A model generated the notes under the pieces. That model was not told where the DNA came from, ran no database searches, and saw only the letters and a program-made list of their open reading frames with translations. A DNA stretch of 64,000 nucleotides, taken from contig NZ_CP120638.1 in NCBI RefSeq assembly GCF_029537235.1, positions 2,046,001 to 2,110,000 on the forward strand. Reading direction: 5' to 3'. This document shows positions 30,331 through 39,038 of this stretch, piece after piece. This DNA comes from Rhizobium sp. 32-5/1. GTDB taxonomy: Bacteria > Pseudomonadota > Alphaproteobacteria > Rhizobiales > Rhizobiaceae. Made by a program: the position numbers and the translations under genes. The stretch's first letter is position 1. Each line of letters opens with the position of its first letter.

Positions 30331-30657
30331 CTAGTTCGGGGCTGCACGCGGGTGCATCGGCGCAGATTTCATGCTGTCACCGCCATCGCTCTCGCAGATT
30401 ACATAGGCGCCGAACACCCAGCCGCGGGGCGCGCCGTCAACGGCCACGCGGATCCATTTCTTTGCGCCGAGGCGACGCTCCTCCAAGGGGTCCACGAGGA
30501 AGCCGTTCGGCAGGGTGCCAATGATCGCACCATTCGGCGCATCGCGAACATTCAGGGGCGTGCCGGTCGGATCAGCAACCGAGCAAGCTGCCTGAGCAAA
30601 GTTCGGACACAGCGCCGCCAAAAGGACGAGCCCTACCCGGTACAGTGCTTTCCGCAT
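30331..30657 (-). CDS. Secreted SH3-like domain protein
   Basis: A 108-residue protein with signal peptide (MRKALYRVGLVLLAALCPN, cleavage after AQA). The mature part has a bacterial SH3 pattern: GTPLNVRDAPNGAIIGTLPN, then GAKKWIRVAVDGAPRGWVFG. Two cysteines (AACSVAD and YVICESD) are placed to form a disulphide across the domain. Such domains bind peptidoglycan peptides or act in envelope sensing. It follows the HWE kinase gene by 26 bases on the same strand. Confidence 0.8.
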   Translation of the reverse strand: MRKALYRVGLVLLAALCPNFAQAACSVADPTGTPLNVRDAPNGAIIGTLPNGFLVDPLEERRLGAKKWIRVAVDGAPRGWVFGAYVICESDGGDSMKSAPMHPRAAPN

Positions 30658-30683
30658 GCCGTCCCTCTCCTTGATCCTCGGTA

Positions 30684-32396
30684 TCATTTCTCATTATCGG
30701 TAAGATGGGCGTAGAGCCGGTCGCGTGGGATCGTGACGTGCCATTCGATACCATCCCTGTTCATGGTCCGCTCCAGCTTCGCATCGAGCGCCATGCCGAG
30801 CATACGCTCCAATACCATGGTTCGAAGCCCTTGCGGGCAGCGGACATTTTTCCAGGTCGATGTCGGCGCCGCTTTCCCGCCAGACGATCCGAAGATGCGT
30901 CGATGTCAGCGACCAGTCGAGCGCGACCACGCCCTTGCTGTTGGCCAGAGCGCCGTATTTGGTCGCGTTGGTTGCAAGCTCATGCAGCGCCATGCCGAGC
31001 GTCTGCGAAACCTGCGTGTCGAGCCGCACGGCCGGACCGTACAAGCGGACGCGGGCGGGGTCGTTCGGAATGAACGGCTGGAGCTGGTTTTGCGCCAGTT
31101 CGCGCAGGTCCACACCCTGTGCCGCATTGGCGATCATCAGGTCGGTGGAGCGGGCAAGCCCGGTGATCCGCTTGCGGAAGGCATCGGCAAAGTCCGCCGG
31201 GTTTTCGGCCGTGTTCAGCGACTGGTTGAGCATCGACTGGATGACGGTAAGCTGGTTCTTCGAGCGGTGCGCAACCTCGCGCATCAGAAAGCGGATTTCG
31301 CTATCCGCTTTTGTCCGCGACTGTGCCGCCTGTGAGAGTGCCGTCGAAACGACCTCCAGTTCGGAAATCATGTGACGGCGCGCCGGAACCGGCCGACCGA
31401 TGCCAAGCAGATGCGCGTCACGGGCCAGTTGCTTGACGCCCCTGGAGAGAATGCGGGCAATGGCGGCGGAGCCGGCAAGTGCAAGGCCCGCGAAGATTAC
31501 GCCGCCGAGCGACAGCCAGAGGTAGGAGCGGAGCGCAGGCCCATCGACCTCCGACGCTTTGGCCCAGGCGACGATCCGCCAACCCGTGACAAGCGAGAAT
31601 TCGGTGACGGTTCGGTAGGCGGTACCATCATGGGATGCTTCGCCGACGCCGACCTGCAGGGCCGGAACGATTTCCATGAAGAAGGGTTTGCCCACCGGAA
31701 CTCCAGCGGCTGAAGACACGATAACGTTTCCGGCGCGGTCGATCAGCGCCGCTTCCCATCCCGGCGTCAACGTCTCCCGATTGACCGCTTTTGCCATGCT
31801 TTCAGCATCCTGCGTCAGGGTCAGCAGGTAGTCCGTATTGCCCGCTGGGGTCTTGACCGGCAGATAGACGTTGTAAACCCATTTCTGTGCTGTATTTCCA
31901 AAGAAGACATCAGAAATCAGTGGCTTGCCGCTCAAAAAGGCAGCATCGACAGATTGGGGGTCAGCGGATTTTCTCAATGTCGTGCCGAAGGGAACGCGGG
32001 TGTTGAACAGCTGGTTATGGGAACGATCAATCACCAGCAGGTTTGAATCCATACCCTCAGTGCTGCGGCGGCCCGCTGATACAAGGTCTGTAGATTTTCG
32101 ATATCGCTCTGCTCGGTCATCGACAGCACGCGGAGCGTCGTCAGCATCCCCTCAATCTCGCGCTCGACGATCCGGGTCACCGATCCTGTGGAGGCGCGCA
32201 GAAGTGAAGCGACCACCTGTTCCTGCGCATCGGCGCTGCGCTTCAGGATCACGATCGAGAAAATGAAGGAGGGGACGATGGCAATCAACAGCAGCGCTGC
32301 GAGATAGATAGAAAAACGCCTGGGGACGACGCCTTGCAGGAAACCCGCAAGCCGGGATCGCTTCCCGCCATTCCGTCCACGCTGTCCCTCGTTCAA
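30684..32396 (-). CDS. HWE/HisKA_2-type membrane sensor kinase, three frameshifts in this assembly
   Basis: Repair of one base at 32054-32056, one at 30847-30851 and one near 30819-30823 yields 571 residues and an exact codon count. TM1 (IYLAALLLIAIVPSFIFSIV) leads into a periplasmic Cache-type sensor, followed by TM2 (LWLSLGGVIFAGLALAGSAA) and a HAMP-like region. The kinase part has the HWE-type H-box EVAHRSKNQLTVIQSML, the N-box ALHELATNATKYGAL and WRESG. The repaired C-terminus reads KGFE(T)MVLERMLGMALDAKL and ends in DNEK. This class often controls general stress or light/nutrient responses in alphaproteobacteria. Confidence 0.85.
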
Positions 32397-32576
32397 TCCC
32401 TGCCCACCTGAACCGCCTGCTGCTTTGCCATGCAGTATGCTGTTTTCAAACCGTTTCGCCGGTCCCGCTTAGGCCGGAACCCGCACTACGGCGTCCCGCT
32501 CGAACCGACCGCGCCCCGACAGTCGATCATGCGCTGGCCTCCGCCGCAAGGCAAATGGAACGACAGCGCTGTTTTT

Positions 32577-33511
32577 TCAACCCGTGGCAAAGACCCGCTT
32601 GGGCCGAAATTCACCTTCGCCGATTTCGCCGATGGCAATCAGCTTGCCGCGGACCGTGGCATAGGCTTCCGGCTCCGCCAGCGGCGCATCGCGGCCGCGA
32701 ACGATGATCGGATTGCCCATTTTCAGGCGATGCGCCTGCTCATCGGTCACGGAGATATGCGGCAGGTTCGACAAAGCTTCGCCTGTATCGATCAGGAACG
32801 CGTCGAGGGCTGCCAGCCGCTCCTCATCGCTCTCTATGCCTTCCAAGGCAACCAGATCGGCAAGCGGCACCATGCTCTCCTCGGCAAAGGGGCAACGAAG
32901 CTGCGGCGCAGCGATGCGATATGCCCATAGCAGCCGAGGTCACGGCCGAAATCGCGCGCCAGCGAACGCACATAGGTGCCCTTGCCGCATTCGATCTCGA
33001 AATGCGCCAGATTTGGCGTGCAGCCGAGCAGCGACAGGCGGAAGACTTCGACCTCGCGCGCCGGAATATCGACCGTCTCGCCTTCACGTGCGAGATCATA
33101 GGCGCGGTTGCCATCGATCTTGATGGCCGAAAACTGCGGCGGCACCTGGTTGATGACGCCGGTATAGTTCGGCAGCAGGGTGCGGATCTGTTCCTCGGAC
33201 GGGCGGCTGTCGGAAGACTGCGTGACCTCGCCCTCGAGATCGTCGGTGGTGCGCTCCTGCCCCCAGGCGACAGCGAATTCATAGATCTTGCGGCCGTCCA
33301 TGACATAGGGGACGGTTTTGGTGGCATCCCCGAGTGCGATCGGCAACATGCCGGAGGCAAGCGGATCGAGCGTGCCGGCGTGTCCCGCCTTCTGCGCCTT
33401 GAACAGCCATTTGATCTTGGAGACGGCTTCGGTCGAACCGAAATCCAGCGGCTTGTCGAGGATCAGCCAGCCGGAAATGGCACGGCCCTTTGGTTTGCGG
33501 GGTCTGGACAT
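32577..33511 (-). CDS. truB: tRNA pseudouridine-55 synthase, frameshifted in this assembly
   Basis: [20 protein letters not shown] is followed by the catalytic [15 protein letters not shown], whose Asp attacks U55 in the T loop. The frame breaks at 32886-32892; one extra base gives [20 protein letters not shown] and 311 residues. The C-terminal part ([10 protein letters not shown]) is the PUA-like RNA-binding end. It follows rbfA and the 151-residue gene in the usual rbfA-truB order. Confidence 0.93.
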
Positions 33512-33969
33512 GATTTATGCTCTTTTTTGCGAAAGGTCGCGGCGGTCCTGGCAACACTGCCATCAGGCATTTTCTGGCTGCTGCTCTTTTCAAAGCCGAG
33601 TGCGTAAAGCCGCCGTGCGATCAGATATCCGGCAGCAATGGTGCCGCCATTGTCGATGCGGTAGTCGTCACGCAACGTCTCGACGATCAGCGGTTCTATG
33701 GCGCCCAGCGGCGGCTTTCCGGAGGCGGCAGCCTCCAGCAACAGCTTCTCATGGTACGGCGAGTAGATGATGGCTTCGAGCGCCTTCATCTCGCGGTCGC
33801 CATGGGCGATTTCCTGGCCTTGGCGATAGGGCAAACCCGACGCGACCATCATTTCGACCAGTCGCACGGCCTCGGCATTGTCGAACCGGGCCAGACCGCT
33901 ACGATAGAATGTCTGGCGCCGCTCGAAAGTCCACTCGTTGAGCTCGTCGAGCGTGATATGCTTTGCCAT
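33463..33969 (-). CDS. Conserved-looking protein of unknown function between rbfA and truB
   Basis: Starts at ATG 33969, overlapping the rbfA stop by one base (TGATG), so translation is coupled. The protein ([20 protein letters not shown], later [20 protein letters not shown] and [10 protein letters not shown]) is soluble and unknown to me. As written it runs 49 bases into truB. One extra A in the A6 run at 33523-33528 would end it at 33515 as RKKRA, 151 residues, just before the truB start. That form fits the operon spacing better. Confidence 0.7.
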   Translation of the reverse strand: MAKHITLDELNEWTFERRQTFYRSGLARFDNAEAVRLVEMMVASGLPYRQGQEIAHGDREMKALEAIIYSPYHEKLLLEAAASGKPPLGAIEPLIVETLRDDYRIDNGGTIAAGYLIARRLYALGFEKSSSQKMPDGSVARTAATFRKKEHKSCPDPANQRAVPFPAG

Positions 33970-34385
33970 CACGCCCCGTTTTTATCGTTCGCGTCGTCGT
34001 CCTTCAGATCGCGCAACACTTCAGGCGAACGCAGGAGTTCGTCGATCTTCTTGTAGTTGTCGAAGCTGGTGTCGTCCTTGAAGCGCACTTCCGGCATGTA
34101 TTTCAGCTGCCGCAGGTGTGGGGTCAGGCGCCCGCGGATGTATTTGGCGTGCCGGTTCAGCGCTTCGATCGGGCCGGCATGGTCGGCAACGCCGAGCGGC
34201 GTCACAAACGCCGTGGCGATCCTGAGATCGGTTGACATGCGGACTTCGGAAATCGAGATCACCGTCGTTTCGATCAGCGGATCACGCACCTCGTCGCGCT
34301 GCAGAATCTGGGTCAGGGCTGCACGGACTTGTTCGCCGACCCTCAGCATGCGCTGCGAGGGGGCAGAGGAGGTAGGTTTGCTCAT
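33969..34385 (-). CDS. rbfA: 30S ribosome-binding factor A
   Basis: A 138-residue KH-fold protein ([60 protein letters not shown]). It binds immature 30S subunits and helps 16S 5'-end processing and cold adaptation. The ATG at 34385 is chosen from the conserved start [10 protein letters not shown]; the open frame continues upstream without meaning. infB, its usual upstream neighbour, is not present here. Confidence 0.95.
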   Translation of the reverse strand: MSKPTSSAPSQRMLRVGEQVRAALTQILQRDEVRDPLIETTVISISEVRMSTDLRIATAFVTPLGVADHAGPIEALNRHAKYIRGRLTPHLRQLKYMPEVRFKDDTSFDNYKKIDELLRSPEVLRDLKDDDANDKNGA

Positions 34386-34612
34386 GGTTTTTCCGCTGGG
34401 CTTTATCTTTATCTGCGTTTTCTGGAACGCGACCAAGGCGGTCCAATGCAACTTTCGGGCCGAAAGGTCAAGGCGGACGCGCTCAAGCCTCGCCCTTGCC
34501 ATCCGGCTTTCCCGCCATGAATAGCATATTTTTGCGGTTTGACGCCGAAAACCCGGCCGCAGGGACGACCGGGGTTCAGGGAGGAGGTCATTTCGATGTA
34601 CCGGCGATTGCA

Positions 34613-34798
34613 TTACTTGCAGATGCGGATCTTCTTGATGACGAGATTGCCGTAGTAGTCGTAGGACTTGATCTTCTTGATGAAGCAATATTGCTGGTGG
34701 TAGCCGTTGTTGTAGCCGTAACCGCCGGCCTGCGAGGGAGCGGCAAAGGAGAGAGCGGTAATAGTTGCGATGGCGGCAGAGAGAACGATCGTGCGCAT
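34613..34798 (-). CDS. Small secreted Gly/Tyr-rich peptide
   Basis: A 61-residue product with signal peptide ([20 protein letters not shown], cleavage after SQA). The mature 37 residues are rich in Tyr, Gly, Asn and Lys ([20 protein letters not shown]) with two Cys. AAGGATAA precedes the ATG at 34798. Basic Cys-paired secreted peptides of this size are common in rhizobia and mostly uncharacterised. Confidence 0.65.
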   Translation of the reverse strand: MRTIVLSAAIATITALSFAAPSQAGGYGYNNGYHQQYCFIKKIKSYDYYGNLVIKKIRICK

Positions 34799-34976
34799 GG
34801 GGTTTATCCTTTGATCCGGGTTGCGAATGAGGTCGTCTCATCCATTGACCCGACAATGCCACGGCGTTCCGATACGCGCTGTTTCGCATGGAACAGGCGC
34901 AAAACTCTCCCTGAGACCTTGAAAGACCCTGCGCTGCGTGGTCAATCTCGGGAGGATATTCGGCAGCGGAGGCGAA

Positions 34977-35693
34977 ATGCGGGTTCTCGTGGTGGAAAAT
35001 ATGGCCGGGTCCGATCTTGGCCTGGTCGGCGTCGCCCTTTCGGAAGCCAATATTGAGATCGACCTGCGGCAACCCTTTTCCGGCGACAGCCTGCCCGACG
35101 GACATGACGAGCATGATGCCATCGTCGTGCTGGGCGGCGGGCAGAGCGCGCTGGACGACCATACCCATCCCTATCTTCCCGATCTTGCGGCGCTGATGCG
35201 CAGCTTCGGCGATGCGGACAAATCGGTTCTCGGCATCTGCCTCGGCAGCCAGCTGCTTGCCCGCGGTTACGGTGCAAGCAATATCCTGGGTGCTGCTCGT
35301 GAGTTCGGCTGGCACGAGGTCCGCCTGACTGACGAAGCAACAAACGATCCCATGCTTGGCGGGATTTCGGCCATCTTCCCGATCTTCGAATGGCATTCGG
35401 ACACGTTCACGCTGCCTGACGGCGCTGCGCATCTTGCGACCAACGGGACGACGTCACACCAGGCCTTTCGCATGGGCCGGGCCGCTTACGGAACGCAGTT
35501 CCATTTCGAGGCGAGCACCGCAGTGGTCGAGGACTGGAACCAAAATTTCGCGACCGTGATCGACGGCATCGATCCGACCTGGCTCGCCCGCTATCCGGAC
35601 CATGCCGCAAAACACGCCGAAACCGCCGATGCAGCGGGGCTTGCCATTGCGCGCGCCTGGGTCAGGACGATCGAGCCTTCAGCCCGCGAATGA
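34977..35693 (+). CDS. Class I glutamine amidotransferase (GMP synthase-like)
   Basis: A 238-residue stand-alone GATase-1 protein. The nucleophile is Cys88 in [17 protein letters not shown] and the His-Glu pair lies in TQFHFEAST. The first strand is [20 protein letters not shown] is 4 bases before the ATG. Such proteins hydrolyse gamma-glutamyl amides or supply ammonia to an unlinked synthetase; no synthetase is adjacent. Its 3' end overlaps the end of the convergent CDP-alcohol transferase gene by 32 bases. Confidence 0.85.
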   Translation: MRVLVVENMAGSDLGLVGVALSEANIEIDLRQPFSGDSLPDGHDEHDAIVVLGGGQSALDDHTHPYLPDLAALMRSFGDADKSVLGICLGSQLLARGYGASNILGAAREFGWHEVRLTDEATNDPMLGGISAIFPIFEWHSDTFTLPDGAAHLATNGTTSHQAFRMGRAAYGTQFHFEASTAVVEDWNQNFATVIDGIDPTWLARYPDHAAKHAETADAAGLAIARAWVRTIEPSARE

Positions 35694-36312
35694 TCCCGAA
35701 GCCACGGCGCAAAACCGTGATGGCTGCCCCCACGGCGATCACAAACAGGGCAACGGCGAGAACTTCGTCACGCCCTCTCCACAGCGGCTCCAGCGTCGAG
35801 ATCAGGGCAGCAGCGGTGATGGTTGCCATGCGGTGCGGTTTTGCCATCGGGCCGGAGAAATCGCTCGGCAAGCCGTTGGCACGGCCGAGTTCCCGGACAT
35901 AGGCGGTGAGAACGGCAAAGCTTGCCGCAGCCCAGCCGAGTTCCGGCACGTCGATGCCGTAGCCGACGCCGATGAAGATCAGGATATCGGCGATGCGATC
36001 CGGAAACTCGTTCCAGAACGGCCCATCCGGCGCGCCCTTGCCGCCTTCGACCGCGACCATGCCATCGAAGAGATTGCAAAGCAGCCGTAGCTGGCAGAAC
36101 AGCGCGGCACAGACCAGCATGACGATCCGCCCGACGCTTTCCATATAGCCTGCCCACCAGAAAGCGCCGCCGGCAAGGGCGGCTGCCACCATGCTCGCCT
36201 GCGAAATCTGGTTTGGGGTCACCGAGCGCTGCGCCAGCCATCTGGCAATGCCTTGCGCCCAGCGTGTATTGCGGCTGGCGAGCGGCCGACGGTCTCCGGC
36301 GTTTTCGGTCAT
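35662..36312 (-). CDS. CDP-alcohol phosphatidyltransferase family protein with altered active-site motif
   Basis: A 216-residue membrane protein (MTENAGDRRPLASRNTRWAQ, RSVTPNQISQASMVAAALAG). Helices fit the CDP-alcohol transferase fold. The canonical metal site DxxDG..AR..G...D...D appears as NLFDGMVAV, then GPFWNEFPD: first Asp is Asn, the Arg is Val and the third Asp is Asn, while the second and fourth Asp remain. It may use another substrate or be catalytically weak. Start and upstream stop overlap as ATGA. It is the last gene of the four-gene phospholipid operon. Confidence 0.8.
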   Translation of the reverse strand: MTENAGDRRPLASRNTRWAQGIARWLAQRSVTPNQISQASMVAAALAGGAFWWAGYMESVGRIVMLVCAALFCQLRLLCNLFDGMVAVEGGKGAPDGPFWNEFPDRIADILIFIGVGYGIDVPELGWAAASFAVLTAYVRELGRANGLPSDFSGPMAKPHRMATITAAALISTLEPLWRGRDEVLAVALFVIAVGAAITVLRRGFGIIRGLKARSS

Positions 36313-36701
36313 CAGGGCTTTCCTTTGCCGGCTATCGAATAGGTATAGAGCGTCGCATAGCTGGTCGAGACGACAAGCGGCACGGCGATCGTCTTCAGGA
36401 TTTCCGGCGTGCCGCTCAACGCATGAATGGCCACGAGCACGGATGTCGAGGCAAGGCAGACAAGCAGGGGCGGTGCCCAATAGGCGGTGCTGCCGCGAAA
36501 CCGTTTTGACAGATGGTCAATGCCGTTCTTGAGGAACAGGGTCAGAAGGGCTGACAACACACCCTGCACCAGCCCGGCGACAAGCGGTCTGGGCATCGGA
36601 TGCGCGCGATTAGCAAACACCGCCCAGCCGCCCATGGCGAGGAAGGCAAAAAGCACATGCACCACGCTGGAACCGGCGAGCGCGCGAAAGCGCCCGCTCA
36701 T
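36312..36701 (-). CDS. Small polytopic membrane protein in phospholipid operon
   Basis: A 129-residue protein with about four hydrophobic helices (SSVVHVLFAFLAMGGWAVFA, LVAGLVQGVLSALLTLFL, WAPPLLVCLASTSVLVAIHA, IAVPLVVSTSYATLYTYS). I recognise no family. ATGA overlaps join it to genes on both sides, so it is translated with a CdsA-like and a CDP-alcohol transferase-like protein. A role in lipid synthesis or movement is inferred from context only. Confidence 0.75.
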   Translation of the reverse strand: MSGRFRALAGSSVVHVLFAFLAMGGWAVFANRAHPMPRPLVAGLVQGVLSALLTLFLKNGIDHLSKRFRGSTAYWAPPLLVCLASTSVLVAIHALSGTPEILKTIAVPLVVSTSYATLYTYSIAGKGKP

Positions 36702-37648
36702 GTCAGCGACCAGCCGAAGCGGACGATGTGGAAGAAGATCGGCGCGGAGAAGACGACGGAATCCAGCCGGTCGATCAACCCGCCATGACCGCCGATCAGA
36801 TGACCCCAGTCCTTGACGCCGCGATCGCGCTTGATCGCCGACATGACCAGCCCGCCGAAAAAGCCCATGATGGCGATTGTGAAAGCCAGGAGCCCGGCCT
36901 GAAGCACCGAAAACGGCGTGATCCACCAGAGGCTGGCGCCGATCAGCGTGGCGCTGGCCACCCCGCCGACAAAACCCTCGACCGTCTTCGACGGCGAAAG
37001 CCGCGGCGCGATCTTGGTCTTTCCGAAGAGTTTGCCCCAGACATATTGCAACACGTCGCTGAGTTGCACGACGATAACCAGGAAGGCGATGAGCAGGACG
37101 TTTCGATCCTCATAGCCGGGAATATCCAGGCTCAGCAGCGCCGGCACGTGGCTGGCGCAGAAGACGCAGATCATCATCGCCCACTGCACCTCGGCAATGC
37201 GAATGAGAAACCGCTCGGTATCGCCGCGAAACACGGCCATGATCGGCATGAACAGGAAGGCATAGACCGGAATGAAGATCGAATAGAGCCCGTACCATTC
37301 TGTGGCGATCAGGTAATACTGGACCGGCAGCACGATGAAGAAGGCGCAGGCGAGCGCCCAGTGATCGGCGCGCCGCGTATTGGTCAATGTTACAAATTCG
37401 CGCAGGGCCGCAAACGAGCAGAAGGCGAACAGCACGACGACGCCGATGCGGCCCGCCAGAAAGGCGACACCGATCAGCGCCACCATGATCCACCAGGCAT
37501 TGATGCGGGCATTGAGGTTTTCGATGACGGCATTGGAACCGTCAGGCGACAACCGCTGTTTGAGAATAAAGCCGATGCTGGACGCAAGGATCAGCACGCC
37601 GCCAACGCCGAACAGCAGAAGCAGGAGGTCGGAACCGGCTGCACTCAT
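36698..37648 (-). CDS. Phosphatidate cytidylyltransferase (CdsA-like)
   Basis: A 316-residue membrane enzyme that would make CDP-diacylglycerol from phosphatidate and CTP. The family signature is clear: RLSPSKTVEGFVGG, then SAIKRDRGVKDWGHLIGGHG and GLIDRLDSV. About eight membrane helices are present. It is probably not the housekeeping cdsA, which normally sits in the uppS-dxr-bamA region, so this looks like a second copy devoted to the neighbouring transferase. Start ATG 37648 overlaps the acyltransferase stop by ATGA. Confidence 0.9.
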   Translation of the reverse strand: MSAAGSDLLLLLFGVGGVLILASSIGFILKQRLSPDGSNAVIENLNARINAWWIMVALIGVAFLAGRIGVVVLFAFCSFAALREFVTLTNTRRADHWALACAFFIVLPVQYYLIATEWYGLYSIFIPVYAFLFMPIMAVFRGDTERFLIRIAEVQWAMMICVFCASHVPALLSLDIPGYEDRNVLLIAFLVIVVQLSDVLQYVWGKLFGKTKIAPRLSPSKTVEGFVGGVASATLIGASLWWITPFSVLQAGLLAFTIAIMGFFGGLVMSAIKRDRGVKDWGHLIGGHGGLIDRLDSVVFSAPIFFHIVRFGWSLT

Positions 37649-38289
37649 AGGCCATCTCCCGCAGGTTTGGGCGCCAGCGCCAGCAGTGCACCCGTCGCCC
37701 TTTGAAGAAAGGCTTCGCGCGTTTCGCCGGGCGCAAGCGTCATGGCTTCGCCAAACGTTACGGTGCAAATCAGCGGAATGGGCACGATTTCACCCTTGGG
37801 CATGACGCGGTTCAGATTGTCGATCCAGACAGGCACAAGATCGATTTCGGGTCTTGCAAGGGCGAGATTGTAGAGCCCGCTGCGGAACGGCAGCAGCCGG
37901 GCCTCTGTCTCGTTGCGCGTGCCTTCCGGAAACAGGATCAGGGAGGAGCCGGCATCGAGCGCGCCCGTCATGACCGCGATCGGGTCCTGTGTGCGTTTTT
38001 CGCGATCCCGCTCGATCAGGACGGCATCGAAAACATCGCAGCCGATGAAGCGGTTGAGCCGGGATTTCAGCCAGTAATCGGCACCGGCGACCGGACGCGT
38101 TTTGACCCGCATCCAGGGTGGCAGCACGGACCAGATCAGGATGAAATCGCCATGGCTGGAATGATTGGCAAAGTAGATGCACTGGCGTTGCGGCGGACCG
38201 CTATCCGGCCAGATCGCCCTTACCGCCGTGACCGCACGCGCAAAGACGACGATCATCACAGCGACAGCCCTTGTCAACAGCGCCTTCAT
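37645..38289 (-). CDS. PlsC-like lysophospholipid acyltransferase
   Basis: A 214-residue acyltransferase (start MKALLTRAVAVMIVVFARAV with an N-terminal membrane helix). The catalytic HX4D is HSSHGD in YFANHSSHGDFIL, and the substrate motif is LFPEGTRNE. It would acylate lysophosphatidate to phosphatidate, the substrate of the CdsA-like protein downstream. First gene of the operon. The ATG at 38289 has GAGGGG upstream; an earlier ATG at 38373 is less likely. Confidence 0.88.
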   Translation of the reverse strand: MKALLTRAVAVMIVVFARAVTAVRAIWPDSGPPQRQCIYFANHSSHGDFILIWSVLPPWMRVKTRPVAGADYWLKSRLNRFIGCDVFDAVLIERDREKRTQDPIAVMTGALDAGSSLILFPEGTRNETEARLLPFRSGLYNLALARPEIDLVPVWIDNLNRVMPKGEIVPIPLICTVTFGEAMTLAPGETREAFLQRATGALLALAPKPAGDGL

Positions 38290-38506
38290 CAACTTCGCAC
38301 CCCTCTTCCATGGTTCGCCATGGATACGCCGCCACTGCCATTCCCTGCCGGCTAGCCCGCCGGCAAGAATCAAACAGGGCGCCCCGCCGTTCGCGGCGAT
38401 GGCCCTATCCGGAGGACGGTCTTCCAGTATGGTTTATTCGAAAGACCGCAATCTCTGGACATCTGCAGACATGAAATGGCAGAGCCCGATCGACCGCCGG
38501 TTCGCC

Positions 38507-38881
38507 TCAGGCGCTGGCGGTCTCGTCGTCCGTTGGTGCGTCGGGCCCATTTTTCTTGACGGATTCGATGCAGTTTTTCGCGCTGGCCTTGGAGGCGTAG
38601 GTCTCGGAGCGAACCATGGTCTCGCCGTTCGAAGCCTTGAAGCGAACGAAATGCTGGCCGTCCTTGCTTTCGACGATCTCGAAGCGATATCCCGAGCCGC
38701 TTTCCTCCTTAGAGAGATCAACGGTCGCAGCACCGGGCGCATTCTTCTTGATCGAGTCGATGCAATTCTTGGCGCTGGCCTTGGAGGTATAGTTTTCCGA
38801 CCAGACCATCACTTCCGAATTGTAGACGAACTGGGTGCGATATTCGCCCTTCTCGGTCTTCAGGATCTTGAACTTGTGCAT
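38507..38881 (-). CDS. YegP family protein with two DUF1508 repeats
   Basis: A 124-residue protein of two tandem DUF1508 units: residues about 1-45 (MHKFKILKTEKGEYRTQFVY then TSKASAKNCIDSIKKNAPG) and 65-112 (GYRFEIVESKDGQHFVRFKA then ASKASAKNCIESVKKNGPD). The repeats are strongly alike. The family is small, cytosolic and poorly characterised. Divergent from nothing; it stands alone between two operons. Confidence 0.9.
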   Translation of the reverse strand: MHKFKILKTEKGEYRTQFVYNSEVMVWSENYTSKASAKNCIDSIKKNAPGAATVDLSKEESGSGYRFEIVESKDGQHFVRFKASNGETMVRSETYASKASAKNCIESVKKNGPDAPTDDETASA

Positions 38882-39038
38882 TGCAGATACCTTTCATCGC
38901 TCCGGCAGAACATCCTCCGGCCCTGCGCCAACCAAGGTGTAATGGAGAGAATCCGGGAGTTCAAGTTGCGGATCGGCCTTGGCCGCCATTGCCGGCGAAG
39001 GTAGCCACTATGATTGCCTGGCTTCGCGTCAGGCGCGC

